30,128 nucleotides of DNA, from assembly GCA_002245135.1 (NCBI GenBank), contig NGBS01000944.1, positions 1 through 30,128 on the forward strand, given 5' to 3'. The translations under genes and the position numbers were made by a program. The notes beneath the pieces are model-generated. The model searched no databases. It had not been told where the DNA came from and worked only from the letters and a program-made list of their open reading frames with translations. Positions 21,678-30,128 of the stretch are shown piece by piece. Within the stretch, counting starts at the first letter, position 1. The number at the start of each line of letters is the position of its first letter. The DNA is from Proteromonas lacertae (lineage: Eukaryota > Sar > Bigyra > Opalinata > Proteromonadidae).

Positions 21678-23374
21678 ATGTTGAAGTGTTTAGAATGGTG
21701 GGATGTGTTATTTTGTGAAGAAGTAAGTGAAGGATTAGTAAAAATTGTCACAAGTGAAAGACAATACAGTACATTTTTGAAAAAAGCTATAAGAAAACGA
21801 AAATTGGTAGAATATAGTATAGAATGTAATTCAAGTATAATTACGGTTATTTATATATACTCCAATAGAAGATGATAGTAAATTGATATGTAATATAATA
21901 AATGAGCATCTTTTAGAAGTGAGGAATGAATTATATAAGAAGTTCTATGGAAGTTTACCAGAAACAGTAAAAGTGTATATAGAGAATAATTCAAACATGA
22001 CTATAACTGATTTTTATAACCAAAGAAGTAAACATTTTTATGTATTAATAAATCCACATGGTGGTTCAGGAAAATCTGAAGAATATTTTAATAGTAAAAT
22101 ATTACCATATTTGAATAAAGGTAATATCAAATGTGATATAGAATTAACCCAATATTCAGGTCATAGTTGGGAATTAGGATATAAATATAACCCATTACAA
22201 TATGAAGGAGTTATATTAGTAGGTGGTGATGGTTTAGTAAATGAATTTTTAAATGGAATAATGTCAAAGAGAGAAAATAAAGAAATAATACTCTCATTAA
22301 CACATATCTTTTTTTTTCTTTTCTTTTTACTATATATATATATAAATTATTTACATTCTTTAATTATCATGTTTAACTATCTGTATATTCCCATGTGGTT
22401 CTCAGAATGGCTTAGCAAGAGGAGTAGGTACAGGTGATTCATCAATATCATTACATTCAATATTGAAATGTAATCTTCGTCATATGAATATAGTGAAAGT
22501 AATGAATGGAATAGATGATAATGCATATTATTCATTATCTGGTTTTGCATGGGGAGTAGCTAGTGATATGGTAATGGAATATGAAGATGTTAGATGGTTA
22601 GGTAGATTAAGATATCCATATTTGAAAGCAAAATGGGGATTTTTTTGTAGTAGAAATCATCCAGGTAAAGTGTATTATATAGTTGATAAATCATATACAA
22701 ATGGTGATAATAATAATAATTTAACATTAAAAGTATGTGATAGAGAACATCCTCATTGTGAAATATGTGAAAGAGTGAAAGATGTAGAATATTACACAAA
22801 TAATCCATATTTTCAATTACCATTACAATCAGAATCAAATGAAGTAATAGATCATTCTAATCCAGATGATAATTGTGATAATAATAATAATAATGGTATT
22901 GATCCTATTCAAAAGAAACATCAAGATATGTTTGATTTAATAAAAGATAAATTAAGTGATTGGAAGAAAGATAGAAGTAAAAAACAACACACATCAACTG
23001 AAGAATCTACATTGAAAATAGAAGATATAATTAGTAAAGCTACAGATGAATGGAAAGTTGATGAGTATAATTACATGACATTAGGAATAGCTAATACTAA
23101 TCCTGAATGCAAATACTCACATTCATCCGATAATTCACTGGATTTGCTAATAGCTAGAAGTGGTAATATGTTACAAACAATTAGATTAGGATTAAGATAT
23201 TTAACAGGTAAAGAAACAGATGATCCTTTAATGGATTATATAAAAGTGAAGGAAGTGATTTTAGTAAGTAATATAGATAAAGTAATTAATATGGATGGGG
23301 AAATGCTACCAATTAGTAAAGTATCGTTATATCAACTTGTAGAAAGACTATTGGTAATATATGGAGAATATTAA
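21678..23374 (+). CDS. Sphingosine/diacylglycerol kinase-type lipid kinase
   Basis: Three exons (intron 21835-21868 and a non-canonical one at 22304-22376) give 529 residues. The catalytic domain has KHFYVLINPHGGSGKSEEYF (ATP loop), TQYSGHSWELGY, VILVGGDGLVNEFLNGIMS (the GGDG motif) and FPCGSQNGLARGVGTGD. In the C-terminal lobe, LSGFAWGVASDMVMEYEDVRWLGRLRY is followed by an Asn-rich insert of about 100 residues. The lobe then resumes with LDLLIARSGNMLQTIRLGLR and NMDGEMLPI, which carries the DGE feature of sphingosine kinases. The enzyme should phosphorylate a sphingoid base or a related lipid. The substrate cannot be fixed from sequence. The N-terminal 65 residues may form a PH-like part. 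Confidence 0.8.
22304..22376 (+). other. Non-canonical intron, AT-AC/U12-like, in the lipid kinase gene
   Basis: Between KRENKEIILSLT and ICIFPCGSQNG there is no AG at all before the conserved FPCGSQNG resumes, so no GT-AG intron can join them. The intervening segment starts ATATCTTTTTTTTTC, close to the U12 5' site ATATCCTTT. It contains TTCTTTAAT, close to the U12 branch site TTCCTTAAC, about 14 bases before TTTAAC. A cut after TTTAA keeps the frame. A cut after TTTAAC would be off by one base. Confidence 0.5.
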
Positions 23375-23554
23375 GAAATTATGATTTTCTATTTGATATT
23401 TATTGGGTGAGGTAATCAATTAATATGTTTATAGCATTTATTGGGTAAAATAAAATTTTTGTTCTAAAATTTTATTCGTTTTTTCAAATTATAAATTATA
23501 TAACATTGTCATGCATTTTTAGCCTCGACTTCTTCTCTACATTTTCTTAAACTT

Positions 23555-23876
23555 ATGGATTGTAGTTGTGAATGTAAATCAAACAAAAGGCCAAGATCTA
23601 CTAAATCTAGGTCCGCAAAATCTGTATAGACTATTTTTAGTTATGTTATAGGAGTTAAAGAAATCAACAGATAAAAGCATGGACTTCTGTAAATGTCCAC
23701 GCGAAAAAATATACAGCAATAATAAACTGTCGAACATACTCACAATGCAACAATTTCATCAGATCTATAACAAGATGTTAACTTCAGACTTAATGGGTGA
23801 TGAATACGATTATATATTATCAACAAAATACGTTCCAACTACATTATTAGATCCTGATGATTTTTATAAAGAATGA
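23555..23876 (+). CDS. Small unknown protein, Cys-rich N terminus
   Basis: Two exons joined across a 28-nt intron (23624-23651) give 97 residues. It starts MDCSCECKSNKRPRSTKSRS, then has KSMDFCKCPREKIY and ends YVPTTLLDPDDFYKE. Cysteines come as C-x-C-x-C and C-x-C. No family recognised. The gene ends 43 bp from the convergent glycosyltransferase-like gene. The exact frame across the intron supports a real gene. Confidence 0.5.
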
Positions 23877-23919
23877 AACATGAAAAACAAATAAATATTA
23901 AAATAGTTAAATAATTTAT

Positions 23920-24807
23920 TTAAAATTTCAATGCATGATACAATTTATTCCTGTATTTGGGGTTATTTAATATATTATTCCATTCATTCTGATTGACTCG
24001 TTTATTCCAGCCAAATTTATAACCAATTTCTTTACTATCAAATAGTTGATAAGTTAAATTATTGAACAGTGTAGCCTCTACTACACTCATTTCTGATATT
24101 GCATGCATTCCACTTCTTAACTGATCATCAAGTGTATTAAATAATTTCCTTGACCATCTCTGTATAAACTCTCTTGTTGAATAGCACATATTCTTTTTAC
24201 TATATTTTAATCTCCATTCCAGGTAATTATTACTATAACAATGAAAATGAGGAAATCCAGGAGTTTCTTCAGCTACATCATAAGAGATGAAATCACTAGT
24301 TGATTCATTATAATGATCCAGAATTGTAGATAATGGACCTGATACACCAAGATCCTGTTCCAAAATCCAAACATAATCATACTTATCTTTTGTATAATGA
24401 TACCACTGCATTATCGATTCAGTATGGGAAATCCACATATAGAATTTATCATCTGGAATATTAGCGTTTATACAGTGATTAGGTAATCTTAATTCTGTTA
24501 AGTAAGGATACTGTTGATATATTCGTTTCATTGTAATGTAATATGTATTCTTCTTACGATATTCTACTGTTTCATCTGTAGGATTGATAATAAACCAAAA
24601 TTCATAATTATCAGGAAGTGACAATTCCCATTCAAAATATCTTTTTATTTGAGATTCTGTTGCATTTGAAAAACGAACAACCACAGCTACTTTAGGCTCA
24701 ACTTCTGAAATTACATTTCTTCTTAAATTGTTAGTGAATCTGGAGTTGACATACATCAGACTCAAGATTACTAAGGTAGATACTATTAAAATATAAAGTA
24801 ACATCAT
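23920..24807 (-). CDS. Type II membrane glycosyltransferase-like protein
   Basis: One frame of 295 residues from MMLLYILIVSTLVILSLMYV, a single N-terminal membrane anchor typical of Golgi enzymes. The lumenal part has KVAVVVRFSNATESQIKRYF and YDYVWILEQDLGVSGPLSTI, where the acidic EQD lies at the end of a hydrophobic strand as a DxD-like metal/nucleotide-sugar site would. ISYDVAEETPGFPHFHCYS and FIQRWSRKLFNTLDDQL follow. This layout resembles nucleotide-diphospho-sugar transferases, but I cannot name the family or the sugar. No introns. Confidence 0.5.
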   Translation of the reverse strand: MMLLYILIVSTLVILSLMYVNSRFTNNLRRNVISEVEPKVAVVVRFSNATESQIKRYFEWELSLPDNYEFWFIINPTDETVEYRKKNTYYITMKRIYQQYPYLTELRLPNHCINANIPDDKFYMWISHTESIMQWYHYTKDKYDYVWILEQDLGVSGPLSTILDHYNESTSDFISYDVAEETPGFPHFHCYSNNYLEWRLKYSKKNMCYSTREFIQRWSRKLFNTLDDQLRSGMHAISEMSVVEATLFNNLTYQLFDSKEIGYKFGWNKRVNQNEWNNILNNPKYRNKLYHALKF

Positions 24808-25145
24808 TTTCTTAAGATAATCAACCAGAAAAAGGAACTTATCCCTTTTCTATTGTTGACTATATGATTTAGATAATCTTTTATTCCATCCGCCATCAAT
24901 AAAAATACATAATTATAGGATTGTGATTATAATACCAATTTAAATCCTCTCTACACATTTGAAGTTTAAATCCCTACGATAGAACAATGTTTCTATATTT
25001 CTAATAACTATATAAACCATTTACCCTATTGAACTGTTATATAATCTCATTATTATGAATATTGAATGAAAAATTCAAAAAACAAAAAACAAAGAGTTTG
25101 ATAGGAATCAAATATATTTTAATATAATCAACATTAATTCAACAT
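24808..25145. other. Intergenic region between two minus-strand genes
   Basis: 5' flank of the glycosyltransferase-like gene and 3' flank of the MYG1 gene. No open frame, no RNA gene and no clear GCTTGAA element were seen. Confidence 0.45.
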
Positions 25146-26288
25146 CTATTTCTTATTTTCATTTTCTAACGTTTTAATTGCCATAGCCATAGCCCCTTCT
25201 TTAGTTTTATTACCTCCAATAAATCCACTTGCATGAACAAAGATACAGTCATTAATTCCAGAAATTTTACTCAATTCATCATCTCTCAATCCTCTCCATG
25301 ATTCTAATAACGATAAACGATTTTCAAATGAGCCATTAGCTATGGATACAGCTTGAACTCTCCAACTACCATTACTACTATCTTGATATATAACAAACTT
25401 AGTTTTATTCTCTTTCTTTATTTTAAATTCTTCTTCAGTATCATAAATATGTTCTTTCCATGGATAACTATTAGTTAATACCAATATTTGAGGATTTTCA
25501 CTTTTTAACATCACTTGAAAATCAGATTTTAATTGATTCTTGGATGTAAGCCATTTATCACAATAGTAATTCAATTTTTCTAAAAATGTAGCTCCTATTA
25601 AACACATACATCTTTTAAATAAATCATTCTCTTCTTCAGCATTCTTTGGACTGAATAAATTGTTATAATCATGTATTTGTGATGATATATCTGTTGTAAC
25701 TTGATACTTTAATAAATCTGTTGATTCTACTTGATTAATTCCATTATCATTACCATCAACTGCTTCAATAAGGCATTTATACATCTTATTATATATTCTC
25801 TTAATGTCTTCATCTTCAACTTTTGGATAAAGAGCATTAATAATATTCTTCCCATAATGTTTAAAACTATTTAACATTAAAATAATTATAAATGATATAT
25901 ACATTAATCCTGCACTACTTAATTTCGTCTTATGTTTCTCATCAAATGTTTCTTTAAATTCTCTCATATGATGATCATATCTTTTCTTATCATGATCATA
26001 TACACCTCCTACATCAACAACAATATCACATTTATTCAAATAATCCATATTCCTTGTTCTACATATTTGATGGCTTTTATATTCAGGTAACATATGCAAC
26101 ATTGAACAAGCGAGACATTCATCAGCATGCATTGTTCCATTGTGAGTTCCAATAAATTTTAGGGTTGATGTTGGTTCAGAAGATATAACAGGCAATTCTA
26201 ATATCTCTTTATGAAAGTCAACTACAAAATCAGGAAATATTTCTATAATTAACAATCAAATGACTACTATACGCAATGATTTTAACAT
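25146..26288 (-). CDS. MYG1: MYG1 family DHH-type exonuclease
   Basis: Three exons (introns 26243-26272 and 25867-25902) give 358 residues. The first exon, MLKSL plus one base, splices to QIFPDFVVDFHKEIL. Family motifs: KFIGTHNGTMHADECLAC, IVVDVGGVYDHDKKRYDHHM (the DHH signature), LSSAGLIFKHYGKNII, EAVDGNDNGINQ, FLEKLNYYCDKWL, WRVQAVSI and DDCIFVHASGFIGGNKTKEG-like end (here NDCIFVHASGFIGG). MYG1 is a 3'-5' RNA exonuclease of nucleus/nucleolus and mitochondria in yeast and animals. The second intron is 36 nt and has no in-frame stop, so unspliced mRNA would read through with 12 extra residues. Confidence 0.9.
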
Positions 26289-26299
26289 TAAATGAGAAT

Positions 26300-26307
26300 A
26301 GCTTGAA
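26300..26307 (+). promoter_or_regulatory. AGCTTGAA element upstream of MYG1
   Basis: ATAGCTTGAAAAAGATTTGA followed by more A lies 12 bp upstream of the MYG1 ATG. It has the GCTTGAA and TTTGAAA halves, but in the orientation opposite to the gene. Confidence 0.45.
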
Positions 26308-26424
26308 AAAGATTTGAAAAAAATAGCCATATCATAGTAATAAAAAAATAGATGTAATGTTATAATTTATATTCAAAACCAAAATAAAAAGAATAATAAA
26401 TCTCCAAAAAATAATAAAATTACA

Positions 26425-26945
26425 TTAATAAAAATCGTCTTGTTCAGTTCGTTTATGTAAGTAATCTGGATATTTCAAAGTTTCTATTGTAATAATATAA
26501 AAATTTTATCATACTATGAAGAAATTTTTTATACTGTTTATCCCAATAATCCAGTAAATCATCTTCTAAAACTTCATATGTATAGTTTCTTGTCTAAAAC
26601 ATAAACGAAATAAAATATATACTTGTTGATTAAGTATTTTATTTTGATCATACCTCATATACAAAGGATTCAAATCTGTTGTTCTTTCTTCAGAGTATTT
26701 GTCAAGATCTATATATTATTTCATAATGCTTAAATCTTTTATACATGATTGAGAATAATCTTGTGAGGCTAAATGCAAAATATAAACAAACTAACTAATA
26801 TACATTCTTTAACAGAATAATTATGTGAATGAGGATGAATAATCAAGTCAATCACATCATAGTTTTCTTCATCCTATTATAAACATTCAATTAAAAATAC
26901 TTCATAATTACTTGATTTTACTTGAAGATATGAATAATCAGCCAT
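26425..26945 (-). CDS. Small 113-residue protein with five introns, unknown
   Basis: Six tiny exons join into 113 residues: MADYSYLQDEENYDVIDLII, then HPHSHNYSVKESSQDYS, SYLDKYSEERTTDLNPLY, MRYDQNKILNQQTRNYTY, EVLEDDLLDYWDKQYKKF and a final LKYPDYLHKRTEQDDFY. Introns of 48, 35, 36, 29 and 31 nt all have GTA starts and TAG ends, and the total is an exact multiple of three. No exon exceeds about 100 bases, so an ORF scan misses this gene. Rich in Tyr, Asp and Lys, with no membrane segment. I recognise no family. Short Tyr-rich proteins of this kind are common among axonemal microtubule inner proteins, but that is only a guess. Confidence 0.6.
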
Positions 26946-27017
26946 TGTATAACTAAATTATATGGATTTATAGATATAATTAAGTATAAATATGAAAATA
27001 ATTGAAATATTAAAACA

Positions 27018-27025
27018 GGCTTGAA
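27018..27025 (+). promoter_or_regulatory. GGCTTGAA element in a divergent spacer
   Basis: CAGGCTTGAATGATG is followed by TTTGAAAAAC. It lies 73 bp upstream of the minus-strand small gene and about 210 bp upstream of the plus-strand gene at 27235. The 26946-27234 spacer holds no other feature that I can support. Confidence 0.45.
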
Positions 27026-27234
27026 TGATGTTTGAAAAACTTAACTGAAAATAAATCTTTCATTTCTTCATCAATTTATATACGAACAGTGAAATTGAGT
27101 AAAATTATGAGTTAATTCTTCAAATAACACGACAGAAGAGTGTTTAAAAGGGTTTAATTTTTATGAGGCTTATAGAGTAACAACATCGTATATAACTGCA
27201 ACATAAATCTTTTAAAAAAGAAGAAAGTGATATT

Positions 27235-27950
27235 ATGAGCCAACCAGAAGAACAACCAATAGTAGATGATAATATTATTGAACCAGAAGTGAATTTAAAT
27301 TCAAATCCAGAAGGTGGAGCAGAAATAAGCTCAGCTGTAGATGGAAGTTCAGAAACTCTTACCGATGAAACTACCAATGGTGAAAATGGCGAACTTGGAG
27401 AGAGTGGTGAACCAAAAGAAACAGCAGAAGTTGTTAAAGAAAAGATTGAACATGGTTTAGAAGTAACAGGAGAGTATATTGTTACATGTTATAAAATATT
27501 CATAGAGTTATAAAGAAAGGTGCAACAAAGGTTGTTGATGTTACAAAAGAAGGAATAGAAAGAATAAAGGATGGAAGAGCTAAAGAAGATATTAAACATG
27601 CAGCTGAAGTGACAAAAGAGAAAGCAATAATAGCAGGACAATATACAAAACAAGGAGCTGTTAAGAGTTATGAATTTATGAAACGTAATTCTTTGAAGTT
27701 CGTAGGATGGATGAAAGTAAAATTGGATGAAGCAAAGATGCAACAAGCTCAAGCTATGGGAAAAGAGTTGCCTGATGCACCAGATGCTGAAACAACTGGA
27801 AGTGATGCTCCAAGCATTCCAGATCCATCTACAGGAGATTTAATAGGTACTACAGAAGTAGCACCACCAGTTACTAGCGCACCTACTATTGCATCAGCAC
27901 CAGCTGCTCCTGCTGCTAATATAGAAGATGATGATGATTTAGTACCTTAA
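27235..27950 (+). CDS. Acidic/helical protein of unknown function
   Basis: Two exons across a 32-nt intron (27474-27505) give 227 residues from MSQPEEQPIVDDNIIEPEVN. Residues 1-65 are Glu/Asn/Gly-rich and disordered. The middle (VVKEKIEHGLEVTGE, ATKVVDVTKEGIERIKDGRA, EVTKEKAIIAGQYTKQGA) is a chain of amphipathic helix with 11-residue-like periodicity. A hydrophobic face could lie on a membrane, as in LEA or synuclein-like proteins. The C terminus is Pro/Ala-rich and ends in an acidic DDDDLVP. No known domain. A lipid- or vesicle-surface protein is possible. Confidence 0.55.
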
Positions 27951-28096
27951 ATATCTGTAATTGTTTTTCCTTTTAATTTATATTATTATTTGTATGAAAA
28001 TTATACTGTGTTTTTTATATACTTATGTTTTTTTAGTATTTAATTCACATAAAACATTCTAAAAAATGGGAATATTACTTGCCTAGGATATTAAAT

Positions 28097-29699
28097 CTAA
28101 TTTCCAAACATATTAGATGCATATGCCATTGCCTTAACATTTGGATGTTTCACTGCAGTAAATTGATGATAAGATGGTGTTAAATCTTCACCAACTGTTA
28201 TATAAGCACCTTTATTTCCTTGTAAATCACAATAATTTGGAGCACTAATATGGTTATACATTTTCCTTAAATAATAATTAAAAAAAATCAACTAAATTCA
28301 AATTATAAAAAAAAGATATATCATGTGCAACTTCATAACCTTCATCTTTCATTTCATGACTTCTAATAATCATATTCAAATTATTAGTATCACAGAAATT
28401 CTTAGTAACATCAGGTCCAAATTCAATACCAATTCCTCTTTTACTAATTCCTCTTCCATTTGTTGGTTTTGGATCAGACCATAATATTTCACACATTATA
28501 CCATTATCAGGTATCTCACGAAATCTATCAACATCATTTATATCCTTCAATGTAACATTATCTTTACTGAATAAACCACCATGACATATAAATATCTTCT
28601 CTTCTAATAAAGATGCTAATGGAAGATAGTTGAAACAACCACTAAATAATCGCATTACTTTATTATCATATTTGTGATTAACTTCACCAGCAAAACCATA
28701 TATTGAGTTCATGTTAATACCTTCATGATTACCACGGTTTAGATATACTGATCTTGGTTCTAATAAATAATATCCAATTAATGTCAGTAAATTCTCAACT
28801 GAAAATGAACCTCTATCTACAAAATCACCATTGAATAGATAAGGATTATCAGAAGAAGGAAAACCATTACTTTCAAATAAACTCAATGTATCATAGAATT
28901 GACCATGAGTATCACCACATATTGTAAATTTAGGTTTATAATTATCTTTCTTAGAAGGTAATGATAATTTCACTATATTGGGTTGTTTCTTCAATTCTTC
29001 AGCAAAATCTAATAACATCATTATTACATACTTTTTGGTATTAATAACTCATTTTTGAATCTTTTTACCATATCATCTACAAATTCTTTGGTTATTGGCT
29101 TTTTGTATTCTACTCCTTCATATTTCTCATCAACAACTATAGAAATTATATAAATTAATGTCAATTATACGATAATCATCTAAATTGAACTGCTCAAATA
29201 TACTCTTTGTCTCTTCACATGCTATAGCTTCACGGAATGCTGCTGCTTTTATTTCTCTTGAACAAATCTTTACTTGATTCTTAGCTTCTCTAAAATAAAC
29301 TTATGAAATATATTCTAATACTTGTCATTTGGCATTTTTTCTAATACTTTCTTGAATTCTGCTTTGGCTTCCTTAAATTTACCAAGTCCTATGTAAGCAG
29401 CTCCCATACGGTAATTACTATTAAAATATATCATTACTATATACGCTTTCACATAATTTGGATCGAGTTCAATAGCTCTTTTAGCATCTTCAATAGCAGC
29501 ACCAAAACACTCATGCTTAATGTATGAAAAAGCACGGTTACTCAACAATACGCAGTTTCTTTTATTTCAATAGCTTGACTGTAAAAAGATTCTGCTTGAA
29601 CCATAACTGCTCTATTATGCATAATTAAACTACTATACTCTTAAAGCATTCATTACCTTTTGCTTTTAACTCATCACATTTTTGATCAATATCACTCAT
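28097..29699 (-). CDS. PPP5C: Serine/threonine protein phosphatase 5 (TPR-PP5)
   Basis: N terminus MSDIDQKCDELKAKGNECF starts the TPR domain. FYSQAIEIK, LSNRAFSYIKHECFGAAIED, AKRAIELDPNYVKANYRMG and AYIGLGKFKEAKAEFKKVLE follow. After a linker the PPP catalytic core has FTICGDTHGQFYD, NPYLFNGDFVDRGSFSVENL, YLNRGNHEGINMNSIYGF, FICHGGLFSKD, CEILWSDPKPTNGRGISKRG, IIRSHEMKDEGYEVAH, ISAPNYCDLQGNKGAYI and FTAVKHPNVKAMAYA. All metal-binding residues are present. PP5 binds Hsp90 through the TPRs. Introns: 29610-29638, 29418-29444 (27 nt, readable in frame), 29290-29321, 29137-29170 and a non-canonical one at 28267-28319. Frame needs one more A near 29560 (ATAAAAGAAAC), near 29035 (CCAAAAAGTATG) and near 28263. 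Confidence 0.88.
28267..28319 (-). other. Non-canonical intron, AT-AC/U12-like, in the PP5 gene
   Basis: PP5 must continue from GYEVAHD to KMYNHISAPNYCD. The segment between starts ATATCTTTTTTTTATAA on the minus strand, nearly identical to the start of the non-canonical intron in the lipid kinase. It ends TTTTTAATTATTATTTAAGG, with a TTTTTAAT branch-like site 12 bases before TTTAAG. There is no GT donor. Removing up to TTTAA would give GGA AAA ATG if the A run were one base longer. The exact 3' boundary is uncertain. Confidence 0.5.
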
Positions 29700-29749
29700 T
29701 TCGAGAAAATTAAAAAACAAAAAATAAAAAATGTAATTTGATTTGATTA

Positions 29750-29756
29750 GGCTTGA
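29750..29756 (+). promoter_or_regulatory. GGCTTGA element upstream of PP5
   Basis: TTAGGCTTGACTC lies about 50 bp upstream of the PP5 ATG, in the orientation opposite to the gene, as at MYG1. Confidence 0.4.
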
Positions 29757-29895
29757 CTCTATCTCATTATTTAACCAAATAAAACACTTATTTTTCTCTA
29801 AAGCATAATAAAATTGTACAGTAAACCTTAATAAGCATTATTAGCACTGTTTTTAATTTTTAATATGAAAGGTATGAAAAAAATTACAAACTTTA

Positions 29896-29903
29896 GGCTT
29901 GAA
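29896..29903 (+). promoter_or_regulatory. GGCTTGAA element upstream of the last gene
   Basis: TTTAGGCTTGAATTGATTTT lies 34 bp before the ATG of the gene at the right edge, in the same orientation. Confidence 0.45.
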
Positions 29904-29937
29904 TTGATTTTTACTTAATCTTTATTTTCTTTACATC

Positions 29938-30128
29938 ATGTCTGATTTAAGATTATCTAAGGCCGTCTTAGCTATCTCACAGATAGTTATGATAGTTTTC
30001 ACATCATTCTCCTTCGTTCTACACTCCATTCCTCAAACAAATGGTGAATTAACTAGTATCGATGATATTATCAAAACAAGCAAAGTATATTTATTATATA
30101 CATTATGTAAATAATAGAATGTTATGGA
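29938..30128 (+). CDS. Secreted or membrane protein, 5' part (runs off the right edge)
   Basis: MSDLRLSKAVLAISQIVMIV is followed by FTSFSFVLHSIPQTNGELTS and IDDIIKTSK. A short basic start plus about 18 hydrophobic residues fits a signal peptide or anchor. A 33-nt GTAT-TAG intron (30085-30117) follows in phase 0, and the next exon starts AATGTTATGGA. Too short to name. Confidence 0.5.

Noticed and set aside
28097-29699. PP5 as a pseudogene because of its frame changes
   Set aside because: All catalytic motifs and TPR residues are conserved and the breaks are all single A deficits at A runs, which points to read error or frameshifting.
1-30128. Ciliate-type or other altered genetic code
   Set aside because: TAA, TAG and TGA each end complete, recognisable genes (WDR93-like with TAA, pseudokinase with TAG, GH99 with TGA) and conserved domains need none of them as sense codons.
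1-30128. tRNA, rRNA, CRISPR arrays, transposon ends or virus-derived elements
   Set aside because: I searched by eye for T-loop (GGTTCRA) contexts, repeat-spacer patterns, terminal repeats and transposase, reverse transcriptase or capsid motifs, and found none that I can support.

Overview
This is a compact, strongly AT-rich stretch of a unicellular eukaryote's nuclear genome. Nearly every gene is cut by very short spliceosomal introns, mostly 20-50 nt, that begin GTAT and end TAG. Many are little more than (TA)n tracts. TAA, TAG and TGA all end genes here, so the code looks standard. A tubulin glutamylase-like TTLL gene and a WDR93-like gene suggest a flagellated or ciliated protist. I cannot place it further.

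Layout, left to right. 1-3520 (minus): an RRM protein running off the edge and a WDR93-like beta-propeller gene. 3588-6261 (plus): a single PX-PH-pseudokinase protein. 6702-8772 (minus): a BTB/putative-Ig/SPRY protein. About 8930-9490: what looks like a decayed cysteine-rich gene. 9682-12803 (minus): an AlkD-type DNA alkylation repair protein with an E2F-like promoter element, and a Kelch-BTB protein. 12855-20673 (plus): CstF77/Rna14, TTLL, a GH99 endo-mannosidase, an NKAP-like protein and an unknown zinc-binding protein. About 20848-21450: remnants of a second decayed gene. 21678-23876 (plus): a sphingosine-kinase-like lipid kinase and a small unknown gene. 23920-26945 (minus): a type II membrane glycosyltransferase-like protein, MYG1 and a 113-residue gene with five introns. 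27235-27950 (plus): an acidic/helical unknown. 28097-29699 (minus): protein phosphatase 5. 29938-end (plus): a secreted or membrane protein cut by the edge.

The genes do not form one pathway. They are housekeeping, RNA-processing, ciliary and signalling genes packed 40-400 bp apart. Features of the genome as a system stand out: (i) a recurrent RGCTTGAA element close to start codons; (ii) two introns, in PP5 and the lipid kinase, that have no GT-AG solution and share the 5' start ATATCTTTTTTTT, resembling U12-type AT-AC introns; (iii) introns that begin one or two bases after the ATG; (iv) repeated one-base deficits in A runs of minus-strand genes, which are either read errors or frameshift sites; (v) an apparent pseudokinase fused to PX and PH domains.

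All gene structures were spliced by eye. For ten complete genes with introns the joined exons give an exact multiple of three, which supports the intron calls. The PP5, WDR93-like and BTB-SPRY models still contain unresolved frame changes.
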